A program made the position numbers and the translations under genes. Shown in pieces: positions 45,841 through 52,644 of a stretch of DNA of 64,000 nucleotides (position 1 is the first letter of the stretch; each line of letters begins with the position of its first letter). The stretch is from assembly GCF_004000275.1 (NCBI RefSeq), contig NZ_RCIP01000001.1:1108749-1172748 (forward strand), in the 5' to 3' direction. A model generated the notes under the pieces. It searched no databases and was not told the DNA's origin. It saw nothing but the letters and a program-made list of their open reading frames with translations. This stretch comes from Saccharospirillum alexandrii. GTDB lineage: Bacteria; Pseudomonadota; Gammaproteobacteria; Pseudomonadales; Natronospirillaceae.

Positions 45841-45878
45841 AGTTACCGGTAACATACTTAGCAATGTTACCGGTAACT
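45841..45878. promoter_or_regulatory. Tandem GntR operators ahead of the ABC transporter
   Basis: Two perfect GTTACCGGTAAC sites (45842-45853 and 45866-45877) have centres 24 bp apart. They are arranged as mirror images, so 45841-45855 and 45864-45878 form one larger 15-bp inverted repeat. They stand 58-95 bases before the binding-protein start and overlap the likely promoter. Cooperative binding by two GntR dimers is plausible. Confidence 0.85.
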
Positions 45879-45935
45879 TTCTCATTATAAATAGCGTCAT
45901 CCCTAGCGGCGCTGCAATAAAAAACGGAGAACATC

Positions 45936-47177
45936 ATGAAGCAAACAACGAAATGGGCGGCTATGACGGCCGCATCGGTCATCACAATGGCCAGCGCCAA
46001 GGCAGCTGATCTGGAAGTGATTCACTGGTGGACCTCGGGCGGTGAGCAGGCGGCGGTGACCGTATTCGCCGATGAGTTTGACGCTCGTACCCCTCACAAC
46101 TGGGTCGATACCGCCATCGCCGGTGGCTCCAATGCCCGCTCAACCACCCTGCAACGTATTCTGGGTGGCGATCCCCCGGCGGCAGCTCAGTTCAACATTT
46201 CACGGCAATATGAAGAACTGGCCGAAGCCGGCATGTTGCTCGACTTGACCGAGCTGGCGGAACAGGAAGGCTGGCGCGACTTTATTCGCCCGGATTCAAT
46301 CCTCGATGTGTGCGAATACGATGGCAAAATCTACTGTCTGCCAGTGAACATCCACTCCTGGCAATGGGCCTGGGCATCCATTCCCGCCTTCGAAAAGGCC
46401 GGAGTAGCCTTGCCGACCAACCTTGACGATTTCATAGCCTCTGCACCTGCCCTTCAGGAAGCGGGCATCACGCCCTTTGCCATAGGCGGTGAAGGCTGGC
46501 AAATCAGCGGTGCCGCGCGTGTCGTACTGGTCTCGCAACTGGGCAAGGACGGGTTTGAAGCACTCTACCGGGACCGCGATCTCGACGTCGCTGGCGGCCC
46601 GGAAGTGCGTTCTGCGATCGAGCTTTTCAAGAGCCTGAAACAGTATACCGATGACGGTTCGGCGAACCGCAACTGGAACGACACCACCAACCTGGTCATT
46701 ACCCACCAGGCCGGTATGCAGATAATGGGCGACTGGGCCCGGGGCGAATTCGCACTGGCCGGTCTTGAACCCGGCATTGATTACGCCTGCATCGCTGGAC
46801 CCTCGGAAGACCCTTACCTCGACACCGGCGGTGATGTTTTCCTGTTTCCCAAGCAGTCTGACCCCGACGTAGAAGCAGCCCAGCTGGCCCTGGCCTCCAT
46901 GATGCTCAGCCCGGAAGTTCAGGCAAGCTTCAATAACGCCAAAGGCTCCTTGCCGGTGCGTGATGATGTCGACATGAGCATCGCGGATGACTGCATGAAA
47001 GTGGGCCTCGACATTCTCGAAGATCGCAACCGTGTACTGCCCTCAGCCAACATGTTTTTCACTGAAGACGGCCTTGGCCAACTGGACGACCTGTGGCTGG
47101 AAGCTTGGGCTAACCCGAGCCTGAGTACCGAGGACATTCAACGCCGGTTTGTCGATATTATCGCCCAGGCCGACTGA
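45936..47177 (+). CDS. Sugar ABC transporter binding protein (SBP family 1)
   Basis: This 413-residue protein has a signal peptide (KWAAMTAASVITMASAKA, cleavage before ADLEV) and then the family 1 fold: EVIHWWTSGGEQAAV, GDPPAAAQFN, LPVNIHSWQWAW and IMGDWARGEF. The aromatic-rich segments suit a di- or oligosaccharide ligand. It opens the importer operon after the tandem GntR operators. By context the ligand is probably cellobionate or a related aldonic disaccharide. In related clusters this protein class binds glucose or beta-glucosides, so ligand identity is inferred. Confidence 0.88.
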   Translation: MKQTTKWAAMTAASVITMASAKAADLEVIHWWTSGGEQAAVTVFADEFDARTPHNWVDTAIAGGSNARSTTLQRILGGDPPAAAQFNISRQYEELAEAGMLLDLTELAEQEGWRDFIRPDSILDVCEYDGKIYCLPVNIHSWQWAWASIPAFEKAGVALPTNLDDFIASAPALQEAGITPFAIGGEGWQISGAARVVLVSQLGKDGFEALYRDRDLDVAGGPEVRSAIELFKSLKQYTDDGSANRNWNDTTNLVITHQAGMQIMGDWARGEFALAGLEPGIDYACIAGPSEDPYLDTGGDVFLFPKQSDPDVEAAQLALASMMLSPEVQASFNNAKGSLPVRDDVDMSIADDCMKVGLDILEDRNRVLPSANMFFTEDGLGQLDDLWLEAWANPSLSTEDIQRRFVDIIAQAD

Positions 47178-47295
47178 TCGTCTCGTAGCCTGTATCCGGC
47201 GCTTCGGGAAGTCACACCCTGTGCGCTTCCCTCCCCGTTTGCATCAGCACGCGCGCCACCTGTCGTCGTTCAGGTGGCGCTCCAAAGGTATCAAC

Positions 47296-48252
47296 ATGTC
47301 ACAGACACTTTCTGCCGGTTCCGGCCGTTACCGGACCCGGTCGCCCGCAAAGTACCCAAAACCCAGACGGATCCGCTGGTCCGCGCTGATGAGTGTACTG
47401 GGCACCGCACCGATGATCATTACCGCTATCGGTGTCTTTGTTATCTGCATTGTTTATTCCGGCCTTCTGTCGTTTACCGATGCGCGGATGTTCCCGAGCT
47501 TCAACTTTGTTGGTCTGGATCAGTATAAGCGCTTGTGGTCAACCGGTCGCTGGATAGTTTCCGCCAACAACCTCTGGTTTTTCGGTTTGCTTTCGGTCGG
47601 GTTGAGCATGATGTTCGGTTTTCTGCTCGCCGTGTTTATGGACCAGAAAATTCGCTGTGAATCGCTATTGCGTTCAATTTTTCTGTATCCCTTTGCCATG
47701 TCACTGGTAATTACCGGCCTGGCCTGGCGCTGGATACTGGACCCCAGCATTGGCATACAGGCGGCCGTACGCGGCTGGGGCTTTACCGACTTTACTTTCG
47801 CGCCACTGGTCAATGCCGATACCGCCATTTACGGCCTGGTCGTCGGTGCCATCTGGAACAGCATCGGCGTCACCATGGCCATCATCCTTGCCGGGTTGCG
47901 GGGTATCGACACCGAGATCTGGAAGGCCGCGCGCATCGATGGCATATCCGCCTGGAAAACCTATCTGTTCATCGTTCTGCCAATGATGAAAGGCGCACTC
48001 TTTACCGCCTTTGTACTGCAGTGCGTAGGCGTCGTTCGGGTATTCGACATCGTCATCGCCATGACACAGGGCGGGCCGGGCATTGCAACACAAATGCCAG
48101 CGGTTTTCGTCATTGAGCACATCACCAATCGAATCAATGTTGCACTGGGCATGGCCGCCGCCATGATGATGCTGCTGCCCGTTATTTTGCTATTGGCACT
48201 GAACGGTTTCATCCAATGGCGAATGAAGCGCAACCGGGAGAGACTGTCATGA
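47296..48252 (+). CDS. Sugar ABC transporter permease 1 (MalF/UgpA-like)
   Basis: This 318-residue membrane protein has six likely spans and the EAA loop EIWKAARIDGISAWKTYLFI. The start at 47296 has AAAGG eight bases upstream. The open frame extends back to 47149, but that would overlap the binding-protein gene, and the upstream residues look untranslated. A stop-start overlap (ATGA) joins it to the second permease. It should form the heterodimeric channel of the importer with that protein. Confidence 0.92.
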   Translation: MSQTLSAGSGRYRTRSPAKYPKPRRIRWSALMSVLGTAPMIITAIGVFVICIVYSGLLSFTDARMFPSFNFVGLDQYKRLWSTGRWIVSANNLWFFGLLSVGLSMMFGFLLAVFMDQKIRCESLLRSIFLYPFAMSLVITGLAWRWILDPSIGIQAAVRGWGFTDFTFAPLVNADTAIYGLVVGAIWNSIGVTMAIILAGLRGIDTEIWKAARIDGISAWKTYLFIVLPMMKGALFTAFVLQCVGVVRVFDIVIAMTQGGPGIATQMPAVFVIEHITNRINVALGMAAAMMMLLPVILLLALNGFIQWRMKRNRERLS

Positions 48253-49175
48253 CACTGGTTGTCAACAACGTGGTGCCGGGTGCATCCGGCCGGGTACTGG
48301 AGGGCCCCTGCGGCCCTCGCAAAAGCCAACTGAGTATTGCTCGCCTTGGCATCTACGGATTTCTGATCATGGCAGCGCTGTTTTTTCTGATGCCGTTTTG
48401 GGTGATGATCGTCACCTCGCTGAAAACCCTGCCGGAAATCCGTGAGGGTAATCTGTTCAACTGGCCCAGCGACCCGACCTTTGAGCCCTGGATCAAGGCC
48501 TGGTTCAGCGCCTGTACCGGGCGCGACTGCAACGGTCTGCAACCGGGTTTCTGGAACTCAGTCAAGATCACCGCCATCGCCACGGTGGTCTCCATTACCA
48601 TTGCAGCTATCAATGGCTATGCGCTGTCTTTCTGGCGCTACAGGTATGCCAATCTGGTGTTCGGCATTCTGGTATTTGGTGCCTTTGTGCCCTACCAGGT
48701 CGTCATTTACCCGCTGATCATCACCATGCGCGAACTGGGTATCTTTTCGACGCTGCTCAGTATTGTACTTGTCCATTCGATCTTCGGAATGCCCATTCTG
48801 ACACTGCTGTACCGCAACTTTTTTGCCAGCCTGCCCATGGAAATGTTCAAGGCGGCGAGGATCGACGGTGCCGGGTTCTGGCAAATTTTCTTCCGCATCA
48901 TGATCCCTATGGCGGTGCCCATCACCATAGTGGCGATCATCCTGCAGCTGACGGGCATCTGGAATGATTTTCTGTTTGGGACGGTTTTTGCCGGTCGTCA
49001 GAACATGCCGATGACCGTACAACTCAACAATATTGTACAAACCACCACTGGGGTGAGGGAGTACAACGTGCACATGGCCGCCACCATTCTAACAGCGGCT
49101 GTTCCGCTCATCGTTTACTTTATTTCCGGCAAATGGTTCGTGCGAGGCATCGCAGCCGGTGCGGTCAAGGGGTAA
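48249..49175 (+). CDS. Sugar ABC transporter permease 2 (MalG/UgpE-like)
   Basis: This 308-residue protein has six likely spans and the EAA loop EMFKAARIDGAGFWQIFFRI. The start at 48249 overlaps the stop of permease 1 and is preceded by GGGAGA. A cysteine-containing periplasmic insert (FSACTGRDCNGLQPG) follows the first span, which is typical of the glucose/beta-glucoside branch of this family. It pairs with permease 1. Confidence 0.92.
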   Translation: MTLVVNNVVPGASGRVLEGPCGPRKSQLSIARLGIYGFLIMAALFFLMPFWVMIVTSLKTLPEIREGNLFNWPSDPTFEPWIKAWFSACTGRDCNGLQPGFWNSVKITAIATVVSITIAAINGYALSFWRYRYANLVFGILVFGAFVPYQVVIYPLIITMRELGIFSTLLSIVLVHSIFGMPILTLLYRNFFASLPMEMFKAARIDGAGFWQIFFRIMIPMAVPITIVAIILQLTGIWNDFLFGTVFAGRQNMPMTVQLNNIVQTTTGVREYNVHMAATILTAAVPLIVYFISGKWFVRGIAAGAVKG

Positions 49176-49180
49176 TGAAC

Positions 49181-50275
49181 ATGTCTGAACACAGTGTATC
49201 CATCCGGGATCTTACCCTGGACTATGGCAACACCCGGGTACTGGAAAACCTGAATCTCGATATCGAGCAGGGGGAATTTATTGTACTGCTAGGCCCTTCA
49301 GGATGTGGCAAATCTACGTTGCTGAATTGCATCGCAGGCCTTATGGACATTAGCGACGGTCAGATTCACATCGACAACCGTAACGTGACCTGGGAAGAAC
49401 CCAAAGATCGCGGCATCGGCATGGTGTTTCAATCCTATGCGCTCTACCCGCAAATGACGGTTGAAAAAAACCTGTCATTCGGATTGAAGGTCGCCGGCTA
49501 CAAAAAGGATGAAATTCAACGGCGCGTCGCCCGGGCAGCCGAGATCTTACAAATGGAAGAATTGCTTCAACGCAAGCCAGTTGAACTGTCTGGAGGTCAG
49601 CGCCAGCGCGTTGCCATCGGGCGGGCTCTGGTACGCGAGGCGAAAGTATTTCTGTTTGACGAGCCGCTATCCAACCTCGATGCCAAACTGAGGTCGGATC
49701 TTCGGGTTGAGATCAAACGGCTGCACCAGCGCCTGAAAAACACCATGATCTATGTGACGCACGATCAAATCGAAGCACTGACGCTGGCCAATCGCATCGC
49801 CATCATGAAAGACGGCGTTATTCAGCAACTGGCAGACCCCCATACCATTTACAACAAGCCGGTCAATCTGTACGTTGCGGGTTTTATCGGGTCGCCCTCA
49901 ATGAACTTCTTTCAGGGAACCTTGCAGACCGGCGATGAAACCTGCTTCGTTACCGACAGCGGTACGCACATTCCGACCAGCAGCTATCAGTTTGCCCGTG
50001 CATCGTCTGACTCATGCTCGGCGGTGCTGGGTATTCGCCCGGAGCACATTATCGCCGGCGAAGGAGCCCGGGGAATGCCATTCAGCACCCGGGTAGAGAT
50101 AGAAATTGTGGAACCCATGGGTTCCAATACACTGGTCTGGACCCGGGTGGCCGACCAGGCCGTGACCTTCAGTTGTGACAGCGACCAGTTGCTGGCACCC
50201 GGGCAAAGTATCGACATCGGTTTTGATCCGGCTCGAGGATCCCTGTTTGATGCCGAGTCTACCCTACGTCTGTAA
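49181..50275 (+). CDS. Sugar ABC transporter ATPase (MalK/UgpC/MsmK-like)
   Basis: This 364-residue ATPase has Walker A (GPSGCGKST), signature LSGGQRQRVAIG, Walker B with D-loop (FLFDEPLSNLDA) and H-loop (YVTHDQIEA). A TOBE-type regulatory domain occupies about residues 240-360. Two starts are possible: 49175, overlapping the permease stop, and 49181. AAGGGG sits eight bases before 49181 and only two before 49175, so 49181 is chosen. It completes the importer. Family ATPases often serve several transporters. Confidence 0.92.
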   Translation: MSEHSVSIRDLTLDYGNTRVLENLNLDIEQGEFIVLLGPSGCGKSTLLNCIAGLMDISDGQIHIDNRNVTWEEPKDRGIGMVFQSYALYPQMTVEKNLSFGLKVAGYKKDEIQRRVARAAEILQMEELLQRKPVELSGGQRQRVAIGRALVREAKVFLFDEPLSNLDAKLRSDLRVEIKRLHQRLKNTMIYVTHDQIEALTLANRIAIMKDGVIQQLADPHTIYNKPVNLYVAGFIGSPSMNFFQGTLQTGDETCFVTDSGTHIPTSSYQFARASSDSCSAVLGIRPEHIIAGEGARGMPFSTRVEIEIVEPMGSNTLVWTRVADQAVTFSCDSDQLLAPGQSIDIGFDPARGSLFDAESTLRL

Positions 50276-50318
50276 ACCACCCGACTTGACGGCTCGTAAC
50301 GTCTTACGACACTAACCA

Positions 50319-50348
50319 GCACCAGGCCGGCCAAACCGGCCGTGGTGC
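50319..50348 (+). other. Strong hairpin between the ABC ATPase and gluconokinase genes
   Basis: GCACCAGGCCGG (50319-50330) pairs with CCGGCC plus TGGTGC (50336-50348) over twelve base pairs with one bulged G and a five-base loop. No T-run follows, so read-through into gluconokinase is likely. It may stabilise the upstream mRNA or lower expression of the downstream genes. Confidence 0.6.
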
Positions 50349-50367
50349 ATATATTGGCGAACAATGG

Positions 50368-50856
50368 ATGGCTTTTAGAAAAATAATTGTGATGGGCGTT
50401 TCCGGTAGCGGCAAAAGCCTGATCGCGGACCAGCTGGCCACCGCGCTGAAGTGCCTCTACATCGACGCGGATGACTTTCACACGCCCGACAACATCAGAA
50501 AGATGGCCAGTGGCACACCACTGAACGATGATGACCGCGAAAGCTGGCTCAGTGACCTGGTGAATTTGCTGGCTAGAGAGGAAGCCATAGTACTGGCCTG
50601 CTCTGCCCTGAAAGCCCGGTACCGGGACCGGCTGCGCTCGGCGGATTCGTCTGTTCAGTTTCTGTACCTGAAGGGTGATATTGACGTCATCTGGCCACGA
50701 CTGGTGCAACGTCAGCACCACTACTTTGCCGGCAAGGGCATGCTGCTCAGTCAGTTCGCGCAATTGGAAGAACCGACCGAGGGCGAAGCCACGGTCATCG
50801 ACATTGACCAGCCGCCTCAGGCTGTTTTTCAACAATGTCTGGACAGCCTTCGGTAA
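50368..50856 (+). CDS. gntK: Gluconokinase (thermoresistant GntK type)
   Basis: This 162-residue P-loop kinase has Walker A GVSGSGKS and the substrate segment DADDFHTPDNIRKMASGTPL, with LACSALKARYRDRLR and FAGKGMLLSQFAQLEEP typical of GntK. It phosphorylates D-gluconate to 6-phosphogluconate, feeding the Entner-Doudoroff or pentose phosphate route. In this locus gluconate would be released by the GH94 phosphorylase. It is followed after 69 bases by its likely regulator. The ribosome site before the ATG is weak. Confidence 0.93.
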   Translation: MAFRKIIVMGVSGSGKSLIADQLATALKCLYIDADDFHTPDNIRKMASGTPLNDDDRESWLSDLVNLLAREEAIVLACSALKARYRDRLRSADSSVQFLYLKGDIDVIWPRLVQRQHHYFAGKGMLLSQFAQLEEPTEGEATVIDIDQPPQAVFQQCLDSLR

Positions 50857-50925
50857 ACTCGGGCTTTCGGTGTATTATCGCAGTTCACCAGACACTGTGC
50901 CGGGCGACGGGTAAAGGGCCGAAAC

Positions 50926-51921
50926 GTGAAAAAAAGACGACCCACATTACAAGACATTGCCGACCAGGTTGGCGCCACCAAAATGACGGTGAGTCGTTGT
51001 CTGCGAGAGCCGGATACGGTCTCTGAGGCGCTGCGCGAGCGTATTTTCCATGTGGCCGAAACCCTGGGTTACATTCCCAACCGCGGGCCCGATATTCTGT
51101 CCAAATCAACCAGCCGGGCGATTGGCGTACTGGTGCCTTCGCTGACTAACCTGGTGTTCGCAGATATCATCAAGGGTATCGAAACCGTCACTGAACCCAA
51201 AGGTTACCATCTGATGCTGGCCCATTATGGTTACAGCGTCGAGATGGAAGAAGTAAGCCTGGCGTCGTTGCTTTCCTATAATGTCGATGGCGTTATCTTG
51301 TCGGAAAACCAGCATACCGATCGCAGCCTGCGGATGCTTGAGACGGCCGGCATTCCGACCGTTGAAATCATGGACACACACAACGCGCCTCTGCACCAGG
51401 CCGTCGGGTACGACAACGTCACCGCAGCCTACGACATGGTTTCAGCCATGATAAAAGCCGGCCGGCGCAAGATTCTCTACCTGGCGGTACGCATGGACGC
51501 CCGTACCTTGCAGCGACAGGAGGGCTACAGCAAAGCCATGCTGGAACATGGCCTGACCCCAACCACACTGCAAAGCGCACAACGTTCATCGTTCAGCGTT
51601 GGCGCTGCCCTGTTGCGTGAAATCACATCCGACTACCCCAAAGCAGATGGCTTGTTCTGTACCAACGATGACGTGGCCATTGGCGCCTACTTCGAATGTC
51701 TGCGTCAAAATTTGCGTGTCCCCGACGACATGGCCATTGCTGGTTTTCACGGGCACGATGTCGGTCAGGTAATGGCCCCTCGTCTGGCCAGCGTCGTTAC
51801 CCCCCGGGAAGCCATTGGCGAACGGGCGGCGCGCGAGCTGCTCGCACGCATTCAAGGTATACAGGTCGGCGATTCGATCATAGATCTGGGCTACCGGATT
51901 GAATGTGGGGGAACGCTCTAA
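50926..51921 (+). CDS. gntR: GntR gluconate repressor (LacI family)
   Basis: This 331-residue protein has an N-terminal helix-turn-helix (LQDIADQVGATKMTVSRCL), hinge helix and sugar-binding domain. Similarity to E. coli GntR runs the full length: LGYIPNRGPDILS, TSRAIGVLVPSLTN, GFHGHDVGQVMAPRLASV. The start codon is GTG at 50926 with AAAGGG seven bases upstream. The protein should bind GTTACCGGTAAC-type sites, which occur three times here (43355, 45842, 45866), and be released by gluconate or a derivative. That would make the operon sense the phosphorolysis product. Confidence 0.92.
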   Translation: MKKRRPTLQDIADQVGATKMTVSRCLREPDTVSEALRERIFHVAETLGYIPNRGPDILSKSTSRAIGVLVPSLTNLVFADIIKGIETVTEPKGYHLMLAHYGYSVEMEEVSLASLLSYNVDGVILSENQHTDRSLRMLETAGIPTVEIMDTHNAPLHQAVGYDNVTAAYDMVSAMIKAGRRKILYLAVRMDARTLQRQEGYSKAMLEHGLTPTTLQSAQRSSFSVGAALLREITSDYPKADGLFCTNDDVAIGAYFECLRQNLRVPDDMAIAGFHGHDVGQVMAPRLASVVTPREAIGERAARELLARIQGIQVGDSIIDLGYRIECGGTL

Positions 51922-51980
51922 TCACACTCCGGGTACTCGGCACTATTAAACTGTGGTTATGACGGGCACAGACAGCGGCA

Positions 51981-52586
51981 TCAATAAAGGATAAAACCAA
52001 GCTGGCGTGCTTTCAGGACAGCTTGCGTTCGGTTATCGCATTTGAACAGCCCCAGAATGTCGGAGACATATTCACGTACCGTGGTAGGAGCAATGTTAAG
52101 TCTGGCCGCAATCTCCTTGTTAGGCAGCCCCTGGGCCAGTAATTCAAGGGTATCGATCTGGCGGGGTGACAGTGCTACGACGTCGTCGCTGTCGCGACCA
52201 CTGAGAATAACAACTTCGCCTTCCATGACATCTCTGAGCGCCCGAACCATCATGGCGCGCGAACTGGTTTTTGCGATAAAACCATCGGCTCCAAGCTGCA
52301 GCATCTGCTGAATACTGGCCTGGTAATCAACCGTAGACACCACCACCAGCGGCAGTGCCGGATAACGGGCTTTGATCTCTTTCAGCCCATTGAGGCCACT
52401 GGTGCCTGGAATATGAATGTCAAACAACACCAGCGCTACATCTGAGTGTGTGTCGAGCAGGGATAGTGTCGTGGGAAAATCCCCCGATTCAATCACCTGA
52501 ACCCCCGGAAATGCCTCAATCACCAGAGTACCCAGCGCATCCCGATACAACTCGTGATCTTCAGTAATCACTATTTTCACGCTCAT
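51981..52586 (-). CDS. NarL/LuxR-family response regulator
   Basis: This 201-residue protein has a receiver domain (acid pocket in ITEDHELYRDAL, phospho-acceptor Asp in VLFDIHIPGTSG, lysine in GFIAKTSSRA). A LuxR-type helix-turn-helix follows (ALSPRQIDTLELLAQGLPNK, then TTVREYVSDI). It starts 58 bases after the end of the histidine kinase gene, so the two are very likely cognate. Target genes are unknown; neighbours do not suggest them. Confidence 0.9.
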   Translation of the reverse strand: MSVKIVITEDHELYRDALGTLVIEAFPGVQVIESGDFPTTLSLLDTHSDVALVLFDIHIPGTSGLNGLKEIKARYPALPLVVVSTVDYQASIQQMLQLGADGFIAKTSSRAMMVRALRDVMEGEVVILSGRDSDDVVALSPRQIDTLELLAQGLPNKEIAARLNIAPTTVREYVSDILGLFKCDNRTQAVLKARQLGFILY

Positions 52587-52644
52587 GATTTCGACTCTTG
52601 TGGTCGCATTACTGTCGATAAAACCGTAGCCATGACGTCAACCT

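Noticed and set aside
49987-50835. 282-codon minus-strand frame opposite the ABC ATPase end and gluconokinase
   Set aside because: Both plus-strand genes are well supported; this frame has no similarity.
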